A stretch of DNA of 64,000 bases from Dakarella massiliensis (GTDB lineage Bacteria > Pseudomonadota > Gammaproteobacteria > Burkholderiales > Burkholderiaceae_F). Under the pieces are notes generated by a model. It was not told where the DNA came from, did no database searches, and saw only the letters and a program-made list of their open reading frames with translations. Location of the stretch: positions 124,001 through 188,000 of the forward strand of contig NZ_CVTY01000006.1 of the NCBI RefSeq assembly GCF_001182045.1, given 5' to 3'. This document shows, piece by piece, positions 8,450 to 17,665 of this stretch (the stretch's first letter is position 1; each line of letters begins with the position of its first letter). A program made the translations under genes and the position numbers.

Positions 8450-8956
8450 ATGGCTTCCGACCGCCGTATCAGAGATTTCCGCTGTTTCACGTTCAAGGGC
8501 CGCATGAGGCGGAAGCCCTTCTGGTTCTGGCTCCTTCCGTATTTCCTTACGTGCTGCGTCCTCGGGGCGCTGCTCGCGCTGACATTCATCGCGGCGGATT
8601 CCAGCGCAGCGCTCAGTATCTTTTTACTGATCGTCTTCTTCGCGGGACTCGTCGGAACCGTGATCGCCTGCTACGCGATTTTCTTTCAGCGGCTGCATGA
8701 CATTGGCCTCTCCGGCTGGTGGGCGATCGGCATGATGATTTTCGGCGTTATCTGCGCGGTTGTGGATTCAGTCTTCGACACCGGCATTTTCTCGGCGCTC
8801 GACTCAATCGTGAACCTTATCTTCCTCCTCGCGCTTGGGGTTCTGCCCTCTCAGCCTGAAGAAAATAAATACGGACCGAACACCGAGGCGAACGGTGTCT
8901 TCCTCTATCAGCCGAAAGCCCCGACACCGGCGAATGAAATGGCGATCACACATTAA
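8450..8956 (+). CDS. DUF805 membrane protein
   Basis: A 168-residue paralogue. It reads RDFRCFTFKGRMRRKPFWFW at the start, carries about four hydrophobic helices, the signature FQRLHDIGLSGWW near residue 81, and EENKYGPNTEANG near the end. The start is supported by AGGAG seven bases upstream. It has its own terminator at 9017. Function is unknown; DUF805 proteins are small inner-membrane proteins, and repeated copies suggest dosage or variation between paralogues. Confidence 0.88.
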   Translation: MASDRRIRDFRCFTFKGRMRRKPFWFWLLPYFLTCCVLGALLALTFIAADSSAALSIFLLIVFFAGLVGTVIACYAIFFQRLHDIGLSGWWAIGMMIFGVICAVVDSVFDTGIFSALDSIVNLIFLLALGVLPSQPEENKYGPNTEANGVFLYQPKAPTPANEMAITH

Positions 8957-9016
8957 CCGGAGATCGATTTCGGCGTCATTACTATTTTTCCAAAAATCGT
9001 TCGTTACTCAACGCGG

Positions 9017-9045
9017 AACGCCTTCTCGATAAAGAAGGCGTTTTT
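9017..9045 (+). terminator. Rho-independent terminator after DUF805 gene
   Basis: Ten-bp stem AACGCCTTCT / AGAAGGCGTT with a short loop and a T-run. Confidence 0.87.
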
Positions 9046-9212
9046 GTTTAGCTATTGTTTTTATTCAGTTTCAGCATCGTCAGTAAGTTGCGCCTAGTTT
9101 CTCTTATAAGTTATTTATATACTTACGTAAATGGCGCTATAAAGTTCTGCAAAAAAATCAAGTGCCTTGCATCTTCCCATTTTCCCCACAGTTCATCAGA
9201 GGGACTAAAACC

Positions 9213-9692
9213 ATGCCTGACAAGAAAAATATTAGAAATCTCCGTTGCTTCACCTGGCGAGGACGGATGAGACGTCTCCCTTATTTTATATGGGGGATCT
9301 GCCTCACCGCTCTGATGTTCGCCATTGGTTATATCCTTCCTCTCGCTATCGTTGTTAGCTTAAACCTTGATGCTGGTTCAGAGAGAAGTGCCCAGTTAAT
9401 GCTCTGCTTCAGCATAACAGTAACCATTCTCTTTTCTATATTTACATTTTTCACTCTCATTCAAAGGCTGCACGATATTGGTATCTCTGGGTGGTGGATT
9501 TTATTAATCCTTTTTGTTTGCAGCTTGATTTCCGTCGGTTCCCGGGACGTCGGTGAAATTGTGTTAGCAGTAATTAGCCTCGCGATTGTGCTCTGGCCTT
9601 CTGACTCGAAGGACAACAAGTTCGGGCCCAACGTTCCTGAAAACGAGGCATTTTTCTTTAAGCCGGAACCGAAGCCCATCGGCCTGCCTTAA
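9213..9692 (+). CDS. DUF805 membrane protein, AT-richer copy
   Basis: The frame is open from 9162, but the ATG at 9213 is the better start: it has GAGGG ten bases upstream, and the protein then begins MPDKKNIRNLRCFTWRGR like its paralogues (159 residues). It has about four helices, LIQRLHDIGISGWW near residue 86 and DNKFGPNVPEN near the end. Base composition is visibly AT-richer than the other copies and the following 250 bases also lack genes, so this copy may have a different history. Function is unknown. Confidence 0.85.
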   Translation: MPDKKNIRNLRCFTWRGRMRRLPYFIWGICLTALMFAIGYILPLAIVVSLNLDAGSERSAQLMLCFSITVTILFSIFTFFTLIQRLHDIGISGWWILLILFVCSLISVGSRDVGEIVLAVISLAIVLWPSDSKDNKFGPNVPENEAFFFKPEPKPIGLP

Positions 9693-9961
9693 GGAAATCT
9701 CATTCAACCGTCGGCTGATATCCGCAATTCAAAATTCGGCATTGAAAAACAAGCTGAAAGACGCCTTTCCCGATCCAGCAAATGCGGATTCTCAGTCGGC
9801 ATCTCCCACGGCTCAATATCCCCCTGATAAGCCGCGGGAGATTCACGGATCCGGTCTACACTTCACTAGATACGCCCCTGAAGCCAGCGGGAAGCGCGTG
9901 AGGCTTCCCAAACAAGGTTTCAGGAACACACAAACGCTTAACTCCTGGAGGAGACTCTCGA

Positions 9962-10654
9962 ATGAAGAAGCTTGGCCTCATCGGCGGCGTCGGACCGGAA
10001 TCCACCGTTCCCTATTACAAAGGCATTGTTTTCGGCGTGAAGGACCGCGTCGGACACGATTTTTTCCCGCGGATCACGATTGAAAGCATGAGATGCTTTG
10101 ATGTCGTGCCGATGAGTGTCGCGGGGAAGAAGCAGGAACTCGTGGACTATTTCCTTGACGGGATCAAATCGCTCGCTGCCGCGGGGTGCGATTTCGCGGC
10201 GCTCTCCTGCTACACGGGACATATGGTGTTTGAGGAACTTGAGAAAGTGTCCCCGATTCCTCTTGTCAGCATCGTCGAAGCGACGCTTGATGAAGCGAAG
10301 AAGCGCGGCTACAAGCGGGTTCTTCTCCTTGGCACCAAGGCGACGATGGAGGATGGGTTCTTCCAGAAACCGTTCCTTCGGGATGGGGTTGACGTGGTGA
10401 CGCCTGAAGCCGAGACCCGCGACTGGGTGGCGGACCACATCATGAATGAGCTCGAGCAGGGGATTGTGAAGGAGGACACCGCGGCCGCGTTCCGTGAGAT
10501 TGCCCTCTCTCTTATGCGTCAGCATGACGCGGGCGCGCTCGTTCTTGGCTGCACCGAGCTTCCAATGGTGTTCTCCAAGTACCCCGACATTCCGCAGCTC
10601 GACGGGGTCCAGATCCACGTGAACGCCCTCGTTGACCGGATCCTTTCTGACTAA
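9962..10654 (+). CDS. Aspartate/glutamate racemase family protein
   Basis: A 230-residue PLP-independent amino-acid racemase fold. It starts KKLGLIGGVGPESTVPYY, the classic Asp/Glu racemase opening. The two catalytic cysteines are present: one in ALSCYTGH near residue 80 (the usual ACNTAH, with Asn to Tyr) and one in LGCTELP near residue 197. Substrate is likely Asp, Glu or a related acidic amino acid; the Asn-to-Tyr change leaves this open. GGAGGAG lies upstream of the ATG. It is monocistronic, with a terminator at 10695. Confidence 0.88.
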   Translation: MKKLGLIGGVGPESTVPYYKGIVFGVKDRVGHDFFPRITIESMRCFDVVPMSVAGKKQELVDYFLDGIKSLAAAGCDFAALSCYTGHMVFEELEKVSPIPLVSIVEATLDEAKKRGYKRVLLLGTKATMEDGFFQKPFLRDGVDVVTPEAETRDWVADHIMNELEQGIVKEDTAAAFREIALSLMRQHDAGALVLGCTELPMVFSKYPDIPQLDGVQIHVNALVDRILSD

Positions 10655-10694
10655 GAGTTATCTCTCTTTTAACACGCTTTTCAGCAGGTTACCG

Positions 10695-10727
10695 AGGCCT
10701 GAAGAACCCGTTTCTTCAGGCCTTTTC
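10695..10727 (+). terminator. Rho-independent terminator after racemase gene
   Basis: Twelve-bp stem AGGCCTGAAGAA / TTCTTCAGGCCT with a short loop and TTTT. Confidence 0.9.
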
Positions 10728-11237
10728 TTCGACTGTTTACAGTAACTGACATAAAGCGCTGCCCCCGGTAATTGCACAGAATCCGGTTTTCCTTATATTT
10801 TTCAAGGTACTTGCGCACTAACTAACTGTTCAATAGAATAATTACCGGACTTTCGGGCGGTTTTCCGTTCTCCGCCACTCTCCCTCATCCGAATGGGGGA
10901 AATATCCACATTTCCTGTGAAGAAGTGTAATTTTTATTTTTCCAAACTATTGGAAACATTTGACTTTTGCACAGTGCCTAATTTTTAGGCAGAACCCCTA
11001 TGGCATTTTTCGCAATTCGGATTATGCTGTCTAAAGTCGTGGGTATTTCATAACAGACATATACCCGGCGCTGGAAGCCCTAAAGACAGATTCGCGCTTA
11101 TACACCAAAACGGCATTCATTAACGAGCATAAAAAAGTGGATTTATCCCTATTTTCCGCTGCCATTTTCCGCTTCCCCGCTTTTTAAGATACTCAGGTAT
11201 CTGCTTCTCTTGCATTTATAGAAACTTCACGGAAAAC
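10728..11237. promoter_or_regulatory. Long AT-rich leader before the nitronate monooxygenase gene
   Basis: About 510 bases without a gene. It contains an operator-like inverted repeat TTCCAA-ACTA-TTGGAA (10941-10956), a possible -35 TTGACT at 10961 with only a weak -10 about 17 bases on, and a short inverted repeat TGCCTAA/TTAGGCA next to it. These could control the gene at 11238. The assignment is by position only. Confidence 0.35.
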
Positions 11238-12506
11238 ATGAAACTCGAAGACTTCTCCTTTCGCCTTGGCAATAAGGAACTTAAGCCGCTCATCATCGGC
11301 GGCATGGGCGTGAACATTTCGACCCGCGAAATGGCCCTTGAAGCGGCGAGACTCGGCGGCATCGGACACATCTCCGACGCTATGCTCCCCTCTGTCTGCG
11401 ACAAGATCCTCGGGACGAACTTCACCTCGAAGAAGGCGAAGGCTCAGCGGATCTATATGAATTCGATCGATAAGAGCCAGGACGTCATTTCAAGCGAGAT
11501 GCTGGGCGAAGCGGCTCTCCTCTACACGCGTCCGATCATGGAACAGAAGAAGGGTGACGGCCTCGTCTTCGTGAACTGCATGGAGAAGCTCACGATGAAC
11601 GATCCCCTCCGCACCCTGAAGGCTCGTCTCAACGCCCTGATGGATGCCGGTATCGACGGCATTACGCTCGGCGCGGGTCTTCATATGGCGTCACTCTCCC
11701 TGATGGAAGACAACCCCCGCTTCCGCGACGTGAAGATCGGCATCATGGTGTCTTCAGTCCGCGCTCTGAAGCTCTTCCTTCGCCGCGCGACGAAGCATAA
11801 CCGCATGCCGGACTACGTGATCGTGGAAGGGCCGCTCGCGGGCGGCCACCTGGGCTTTGGCATGGACTGGGCGAACTATTCCCTCATGCCGATCTTCAAG
11901 GAAGTGAAGGAATTCCTCGCAAACGAAGGTCACCCGGATATCCCCGTGATCGCGGCGGGCGGCATCTTCACCGGAAGCGACGCCGTTGAATTCATGAAGG
12001 CCGGCGCTGCCGCCGTTCAGGTGGCGACCCGCTTCACCGTGGCCCAGGAATCCGGTCTCCCGCATGACGTGAAGCAGGCTTACTTCAACGCGAAGCCCGA
12101 GGACATCGAAGTGAACACCATTTCGACCACCGGCTACCCGATGCGCATGCTGAAGTACTCGCCCGCGATCGGCTCCGCCGTCCGTCCGAACTGCGAGACC
12201 TACGGCTACCTCCTTGAAGAAGGCAAGTGCTCTTACCTCACCGCGTGGCTCGACGCCGCGGGTGGCACCTTTGACGGTCCCACCCCGAAGTGCGTTCAGA
12301 GCAAGACCTGCCTCTGCACCCAGATGCGTAACTTCAAGGTCTGGACCTGCGGCGCGAAGGCGAGCCGGCTCCACGAGACTTCGGTCCGCGGCGCGGATGG
12401 TCTCTGGGTCGAACCTTCCACCGAGCACATCTTCAATGACTATATGAAGAGCGAGAACGGTGAAATCGCGGTTCCGTCCCTGAAGGACCAAGCAGTTCCC
12501 GCCTAA
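11238..12506 (+). CDS. Nitronate monooxygenase-like flavoenzyme (NMO / FabK / PfaD fold)
   Basis: A 422-residue FMN-dependent TIM-barrel protein. It shows the opening PLIIGGMGVNIS, the FMN-site GPLAGGHLGFG near residue 197 containing the family His, and AAGGIFTGSDAVEFMKAGA near 238. NMO-family enzymes oxidise alkyl nitronates, and related FabK-type members reduce enoyl-ACP, so the substrate is uncertain. The C-terminal 110 residues are Cys-rich (SKTCLCTQM, WTCGAK), as in a subgroup from anaerobes, and may hold a structural metal or disulfides. Only a weak Shine-Dalgarno is visible. It is monocistronic, with a terminator at 12566. Confidence 0.85.
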   Translation: MKLEDFSFRLGNKELKPLIIGGMGVNISTREMALEAARLGGIGHISDAMLPSVCDKILGTNFTSKKAKAQRIYMNSIDKSQDVISSEMLGEAALLYTRPIMEQKKGDGLVFVNCMEKLTMNDPLRTLKARLNALMDAGIDGITLGAGLHMASLSLMEDNPRFRDVKIGIMVSSVRALKLFLRRATKHNRMPDYVIVEGPLAGGHLGFGMDWANYSLMPIFKEVKEFLANEGHPDIPVIAAGGIFTGSDAVEFMKAGAAAVQVATRFTVAQESGLPHDVKQAYFNAKPEDIEVNTISTTGYPMRMLKYSPAIGSAVRPNCETYGYLLEEGKCSYLTAWLDAAGGTFDGPTPKCVQSKTCLCTQMRNFKVWTCGAKASRLHETSVRGADGLWVEPSTEHIFNDYMKSENGEIAVPSLKDQAVPA

Positions 12507-12565
12507 TCGACTGAAACCCCGGGGCTGCGTCACCGCGGCCCGGCGGATTTCGAGGATCCAAAAAG

Positions 12566-12597
12566 AACCGCCAGAAGATTTTCCTCCTGGCGGTTTT
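12566..12597 (+). terminator. Rho-independent terminator after NMO gene
   Basis: Stem AACCGCCAG / CTGGCGGTT with a 12-base loop and T's; may also serve the convergent minus-strand gene ending at 12648. Confidence 0.85.
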
Positions 12598-12647
12598 GTT
12601 ATGTGTGTTTTCTATGGGGGTCCCCGGCGGGAGATCCTCAAGTTAAC

Positions 12648-12926
12648 TCAGGCGCGTTCCGGCTCATCAAGAATCCACCGGCCGTACTTCCCGCCCACCT
12701 TCCGGATCCAGTGCGTCACGCCGAGATAGAGGCAGAAAGACGCGAAAATCGCGAGCGCGCAGACAAGGAACGCGAGCACCACGCCCTGCGTCCCGGCGAC
12801 CCAGTCCTTTGGCACATACTGAAGCGGGCCATCCGGCGCGAAGAGGTAATGAAGGACAAAGCGCCATACGGCGACAATGATGAGGACGGCGACGATCGAC
12901 GCCCCGTAATCCAGAAATTTCTTCAT
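12648..12926 (-). CDS. Small two-helix membrane protein, unknown function
   Basis: A 92-residue protein with hydrophobic segments at about 8-27 and 47-68 and a basic C-terminus. GGAGA precedes the ATG. It lies downstream of the PPK2 gene on the same strand, 84 bases away, so the two could be cotranscribed. I do not recognise the family. Confidence 0.72.
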   Translation of the reverse strand: MKKFLDYGASIVAVLIIVAVWRFVLHYLFAPDGPLQYVPKDWVAGTQGVVLAFLVCALAIFASFCLYLGVTHWIRKVGGKYGRWILDEPERA

Positions 12927-13010
12927 AGGAATTTCTCCTATAGCGACCTGCTGTTACCTCTATGGTAGTTCCGGAAGAGAGAACACGGGAGACTGAAGAG
13001 AGAATCGGCT

Positions 13011-14081
13011 TTAGTGCTTCTTATCGTCCTTCTTGCCGTCCTTATCCTTTTTGTCGCCCTTTTTGCTGTCGTCCTTCTTTTCTTCTTTCTTGACTTCCTC
13101 GATCTCCTTCACCGCCTCCACGAGCGCGTGCGCCTCAGCCGGCGCGGCATCCTTCGCGATCACCTGTGAGATCACTTTCTTTTCGACCGTCTTGCTGTCG
13201 AGATTCAGGTCTTTCGCGAGCGTGAGGAGGTTGCGGAGTTCGCCAAGCTTCGCCTTCGTTTCGTCAGAAAGCGGCGGGAACTTCGGGTTCATCGCTTCAA
13301 GCGTCTGCTCGACGATCGTTCCGACCACGTAGCGGAGATACCACTTGTTATCCGCCGGCACGATGTACCAGGGGGAATGTTCCGTCGTGGTTTCCTCGAT
13401 CGTTTCCGCGTAGAGCTTCTGATACTCAGGCCAGTAGCGGCGTTCCTCGAGGTCAGAAAGCGAGAACTTGTAGTGCTTCTCTTCATTGAAGAGCCGGTCC
13501 GTGAGCCGCTTCTGCTGCTCATCCTTCGACACGTGAAGGAAGATCTTCACCATGCGGAAGGCGTTCTGACGGAGATACTTTTCCCAGTTCCGGATCTGAT
13601 CGAAGCGTTCGTCCCAGAGGTGCTCGTCGTTTTTGATCTCGTCGGGCAGCTGGCGGTCCTTGATGTAGTTATGCAGCCTTACGGTGACGACGTCCTCATA
13701 GTGCGACCGGTTGAAGACCCCGATCATGCCGCGGGGCGGGAGCGCGCGGTTCACACGCCAGAGGTAGTCGTGATCCTTCTCGATCACGGTCGGAGCCTTG
13801 AAGGACGCGATCCACATGCCGGCCGGGTCGACTTCCGTAAAAACGTGACGCACGGTGCTGTCCTTCCCCGCCGCGTCCATCCCCTGCAGCACGAGGATGA
13901 TTGACTGCTTATTCTCGGCCCAGAGCTTTTCCTGCAGCGACTCCAGATGATTCTTCAGAGCGGGGAAAAGCGTATTTTCCACTTCGTTCTTATCCGCCTT
14001 CGGATCCGCCTTGGTGCTGATCGCGGCGAGATCCACTTTGTCGCCTGGCTTCACCCGGAATTTTTCGATATCTAGCTTCAT
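13011..14081 (-). CDS. Polyphosphate kinase 2 family protein
   Basis: A 356-residue cytoplasmic P-loop enzyme of the PPK2 family, which moves phosphate between polyphosphate and nucleotides. Walker A is LQGMDAAGKDSTVRH near residue 66, and the lid and Walker-B region read PPRGMIGVFNRSHYEDV near 115. The one-domain length excludes the fused double-PPK2 type. Which nucleotide it uses (AMP or ADP/GDP) cannot be read safely. The last 30 residues are a Lys/Asp tail (KKDDSKKGDKKDKD), unusual for the family. GGAG lies upstream of the ATG. Confidence 0.88.
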   Translation of the reverse strand: MKLDIEKFRVKPGDKVDLAAISTKADPKADKNEVENTLFPALKNHLESLQEKLWAENKQSIILVLQGMDAAGKDSTVRHVFTEVDPAGMWIASFKAPTVIEKDHDYLWRVNRALPPRGMIGVFNRSHYEDVVTVRLHNYIKDRQLPDEIKNDEHLWDERFDQIRNWEKYLRQNAFRMVKIFLHVSKDEQQKRLTDRLFNEEKHYKFSLSDLEERRYWPEYQKLYAETIEETTTEHSPWYIVPADNKWYLRYVVGTIVEQTLEAMNPKFPPLSDETKAKLGELRNLLTLAKDLNLDSKTVEKKVISQVIAKDAAPAEAHALVEAVKEIEEVKKEEKKDDSKKGDKKDKDGKKDDKKH

Positions 14082-14352
14082 GCTTTGACTCCAATAGCGG
14101 TGCGGAAAAAAATATCCTGATTCCTATAGGTTACCGCCGCCCGGGCGGCGCTGCGTACCTTTCCGCCATACGTTCACAAAAAATTTCCTTTTCTTTTGAA
14201 GCGGATTTCCTGTCGGACGGAAAATCTTTCGAAAGCATCCCCAAAAAATAGGACCAAAGTCCTTCCAGCTTCTCCAAATCTTTCTATACTGCAAGCCCAC
14301 TCAATGATTTCTACAAAGCACAACGGCCGTGAGTCTCATCCGGCCTCAGATA

Positions 14353-15552
14353 ATGGATACAGAAAATAAAAATTCCGGCGGCATCCGTCCCTGGCTGCCG
14401 CTGCTATCGCTGGCGTGCGCGGTTTTCGCTTTTAATTCGTCTGAACTGATGCCGATCGGCCTTCTGATCGACATCGCGAAGGATTTTGAGATCCCGGTCG
14501 CGAAGGCGGGTCTTTTGATTACGTTCTACGCCTGGGTGGTGGCGCTGATGTCGCTTCCGCTTATGGTGCTCTGCTCCCGGATGGCGTATCGGAAGCTCCT
14601 TCTCGGCGTGCTGCTCCTCTTCGCGGTGAGCCACGTGGGAAGCGCGTTCTCGACCCAATACTGGATGCTGATGGCAAGCCGAATCGGTGTCGCCTGCGCG
14701 CATTCGGTCTTCTGGGCGATCGCGCCTCCGATGGCGGTGAAGATCGTGCCGGAAGGGAAGCGCGCTCTCGCGCTCTCGGTCGTCGCCGCGAGCACCTCAA
14801 CCGCCCTGATCTGCGGTCTGCCGCTTGGGCGCGCCGTGGGGCTCTTGCTTGGCTGGCGCTGGACCTTCGGTATCGTCGCGGTTCTCGCGTTCCTCATTTT
14901 CGCCTTCCAATTGAAGGTCATGCCGAACGTCCCGAACACGAGCTACATCGCGCCGCAGAAGATTCCGGGCGTCCTGAAGCAGCCCGTGCTGATCGCGACG
15001 TTCGCCGTCACCGCGCTCACCGTCACGGCGCAGTTCTGCGGCTACAGCTACGTGGAGCCGTTCCTCAAGATCAAGGCCGGGATGCCGGACTCGATGGTGA
15101 CCTGGGTGCTTGTGCTGTATGGCGTTGCCGGTATTCTCTCGAGCATCCTTTACACGAAGCTCTACGATAAGCACCATAAGCCGTTCCTCTACTTCGCGGT
15201 CTGCGGCATCGGCGCGGCGCTCTTTATGCTGTACCCCGCCTCCTGGTTCATTCCGGCGACGATCGCGGTCTGCGCTTTCTGGGGTATCGCGATTATGACC
15301 TTCAACCTCGTGCTGCAGTCGCTCGTGATTGAAGTGGCGCCGCCCGCGGCGGTCACAATCGCCATGGCGACCTATTCCGGGATCTATAACCTCGGGATCG
15401 GGTCCGGTGCTTTTATCGGCGGCATTGTGGAGCGCTCAATCGGCGTGCAGTTCACGACGCTCGCCGGGTTCCTCGTGTCGCTTATCGCGGCAGCGGTGTT
15501 CTTTAAGAAGCTGCTTCCGAATGTCATGGGGCTCCTGAAGAAAGAAGCCTGA
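14353..15552 (+). CDS. MFS transporter, sugar/drug exporter type
   Basis: About 399 residues with twelve predicted helices. The first helix region AFNSSELMPIGLLIDIAKDF matches the AraJ/SotB/YdhP-like DHA1 group, which export sugars, arabinose or drugs by proton antiport. The loop between helices 2 and 3 has SRMAYRKLLLGV, a weak MFS motif A. The frame is open from a GTG at 14329; I prefer the ATG at 14353, but neither has a clear Shine-Dalgarno. It stands alone and is followed by a terminator. Substrate is unknown. Confidence 0.85.
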   Translation: MDTENKNSGGIRPWLPLLSLACAVFAFNSSELMPIGLLIDIAKDFEIPVAKAGLLITFYAWVVALMSLPLMVLCSRMAYRKLLLGVLLLFAVSHVGSAFSTQYWMLMASRIGVACAHSVFWAIAPPMAVKIVPEGKRALALSVVAASTSTALICGLPLGRAVGLLLGWRWTFGIVAVLAFLIFAFQLKVMPNVPNTSYIAPQKIPGVLKQPVLIATFAVTALTVTAQFCGYSYVEPFLKIKAGMPDSMVTWVLVLYGVAGILSSILYTKLYDKHHKPFLYFAVCGIGAALFMLYPASWFIPATIAVCAFWGIAIMTFNLVLQSLVIEVAPPAAVTIAMATYSGIYNLGIGSGAFIGGIVERSIGVQFTTLAGFLVSLIAAAVFFKKLLPNVMGLLKKEA

Positions 15553-15575
15553 TCGGAATTCATTGATTCCAAAAT

Positions 15576-15611
15576 AAACGCCTGAGGTCTCCAAAGATCT
15601 CAGGCGTTTTG
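15576..15611 (+). terminator. Rho-independent terminator after MFS gene
   Basis: Eleven-bp stem AAACGCCTGAG / CTCAGGCGTTT plus T's, lying between convergent genes and usable from the plus strand. Confidence 0.87.
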
Positions 15612-15655
15612 CTTTGATGGATGGAGGAACATCGTCCTCCTGATCCAGCTCTCCC

Positions 15656-17056
15656 TTAGGCGAGGCTCTCCAGCATCGACGCGGCATCATCCGACCCGAG
15701 GTCCGCGGCCTTCTTCACGAGCGCCTTCCCCTTCTCGCGGTCCAGCGCGATCACGGTGCCTGAGAGATAAGCGAGTCCGAGGTTCAGCGTCCCGTAGGGG
15801 TCGTTCGCCTCGGCTGCCTTCTCAAGGAACGGAATGCCGTCCTTCTTCATCTCGTCCCCGAGCTTACCGTTGACGAGCAGGCTCCCGAAGAATCCCATCG
15901 CTTCCGGGAACCCGCCCTTCGCGCCCTCTGAAATCCAGAAGACACCGAGTTCCGGATCCGGCGGCACGCCGATTCCATTCAGGTAGCAGAACCCGAGGAG
16001 ATATTCGCCTTCGGGGTACTTCGCCTGAGCGGCCGCGAAGTACCAGCGGAAGGCGCGCGCCGGATCCTGCTTCACCTGCCAGCCGGTTTCATACGCGCGC
16101 CCGAGCACCACAGCACACTCAGGAATCCCCTGAAGGGCCGGCGTGAAGAGCGACACGAGCTGACGGCGGGTCGCCTCGGGGAGATCCGCCGGAATCCCGG
16201 CATCCGCCGCCTCAGTCTGCGACTGCACGGGGCCCATTTCTTTCAGGAGATCCACGAAAAGCCGGTTCGCGCGGACACCCTCGGATTCTTTGAGGGTCTT
16301 CCGGAGCCCAGCGAGGATCGCGCCGGCACGGACGTCGCCCGCGGCCTCAGAAAAGATTGACCAGGCGGCCGCCTTTACGGCGTCCTTCGGGATTCCGATC
16401 CCGTAAGCGAGCGCCCGGGCGTACCAGTAGCGGGAGTCGAGGTCACCGGCCCGCGCCGCCTTCTGGAAGAGATCTGTCGCCCGCTCAAAATCCTGCGGCA
16501 CACCGTCACCCGTCGAGAGCGCGATCGCGAGGTTGCGGATCGAGGCCGGGTCACCGGCTTCCGCTGCCCGCTTAAGCCACATCACGGATTCGGGTTCGTT
16601 CTTATCAACCCCGTTCCCTTCCTTCAGCATCCGGGCGTAAAGCGCCATCCCCTTCGGGTAGCCGGCTTCGGCCGAGCGCTTGATGAACCCCACGCCCTTC
16701 TCTTCGTTTTTCGGAATCCCGATTCCCTGAAGGAACGCGATACCGACCTGGTAGAGCGCCTTCGGGTGACCCGCGTCCGCCGCGGTCTTGAGGAACGTCC
16801 AGCCCTCGGGGTCCGGCGTTCCGGTCGCGAAGCCGGAAATCAGGTTCCAGCCGTAGTCTGTCGCCGCGTCCTTATCTCCCGACTCCGCTTTCGACTTGAG
16901 GTCAGCGAGTTCAGATTCAAACGACCGGTTCTCCGCGTCACTCAGGAGCTTCGAGCGGATCGCTTCCGCCGCCGCGTGAATCCGGCGCTTCAGCTCATTC
17001 ATTTCGTGCTCCTGCGCCTTGCGGTCCAAAGCCGCCTTTTCGTTCTCTTCTGCCAT
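15656..17056 (-). CDS. Sel1-like (TPR-like) repeat protein
   Basis: A 466-residue protein made mostly of Sel1 repeats, with units such as GHPKALYQVGIAFLQGIGI, AGYPKGMALYARMLKEGNGV and AGDPASIRNLAIALSTGDGV repeating about every 36 residues, and a second block near the C-terminus. The first 60 residues are charged and probably coiled coil. No signal peptide is visible, so it is likely cytoplasmic. Sel1 proteins are usually scaffolds or regulators of complexes; no partner is evident. The ATG at 17056 is chosen over a GTG at 17059 because AGGAGG then sits at good spacing. It is related in design to the broken gene at 59.9-62.2 kb. Confidence 0.88.
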   Translation of the reverse strand: MAEENEKAALDRKAQEHEMNELKRRIHAAAEAIRSKLLSDAENRSFESELADLKSKAESGDKDAATDYGWNLISGFATGTPDPEGWTFLKTAADAGHPKALYQVGIAFLQGIGIPKNEEKGVGFIKRSAEAGYPKGMALYARMLKEGNGVDKNEPESVMWLKRAAEAGDPASIRNLAIALSTGDGVPQDFERATDLFQKAARAGDLDSRYWYARALAYGIGIPKDAVKAAAWSIFSEAAGDVRAGAILAGLRKTLKESEGVRANRLFVDLLKEMGPVQSQTEAADAGIPADLPEATRRQLVSLFTPALQGIPECAVVLGRAYETGWQVKQDPARAFRWYFAAAQAKYPEGEYLLGFCYLNGIGVPPDPELGVFWISEGAKGGFPEAMGFFGSLLVNGKLGDEMKKDGIPFLEKAAEANDPYGTLNLGLAYLSGTVIALDREKGKALVKKAADLGSDDAASMLESLA

Positions 17057-17274
17057 CACCGTCCTCCTTCTAAGCCGGGGAAAATCGAGCGGCCGCGGAT
17101 ATGTATTGTTACAGCCGTCAGCGGCTATTTTACGTAGAAATGCCTAGGAGAAACGGGCGGACACAAGTGAGGTGAACTGTTGCTCTTTTCTCACAGCAGT
17201 TTGCATCGCGATCATTAGAGTATTTCTCAACAGAACTTCTGAATCCTTCAGAAGAAGTGATGGAGATAAACATC

Positions 17275-17552
17275 ATGAAACGCCGTGCTCTTCTTGCCAT
17301 TCTCGCCGCGGCCCGATCGCGGCTTTCGCTAAGGACCATCGCCCTGGCGATGTCCCTCCGCCTCCTCCCGCGGGCGGCAATCCCCCGCCGCCGCGCCCGA
17401 AGAAGCATCATCGTCCGGAACCGCCGCCTCCCCCGAAGCATCACCATGAGCGGCACCACCGGAAGGATCGTCCGGCACCCCCGCCCCCGAAGGGACCGAA
17501 CGGCCCTCAGGGCCCGCAGGGTCCGGGCCCCAACGGCCCGAAGCGTCCCTGA
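17275..17552 (+). pseudogene. Secreted proline/histidine-rich small protein, frameshifted
   Basis: The ATG at 17275 starts a signal peptide (MKRRALLAILAAA), but the frame then turns into Arg/Ser-rich nonsense. One base more in the CCC at 17312-17314 gives AAAPIAAFA-KDHRPG, a proper signal-peptidase site, followed by a Pro/His/Lys-rich mature chain (VPPPPPAGG, PEPPPPPKHHH, PNGPQGPQGPGPNGPK) to the TGA at 17552. So the intended product is about 92 residues, exported and low-complexity. It resembles the lipoprotein at 19876. A terminator follows at 17583. Confidence 0.65.
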
Positions 17553-17582
17553 TAGCCTCACGTAACTTCTGAATGGAAAAAA

Positions 17583-17625
17583 CAGACGGCGGAACTGCCT
17601 AAATAGCGGTTCCGCCGTCTGCGTT
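17583..17625 (+). terminator. Strong bidirectional hairpin terminator
   Basis: Thirteen-bp stem CAGACGGCGGAAC / GTTCCGCCGTCTG between the proline-rich gene (plus) and the EamA gene ending at 17666 (minus). Confidence 0.85.
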
Positions 17626-17665
17626 TGTCTGGAGGATCTGTGAGACGGTTCTTTACGCCATCAGA

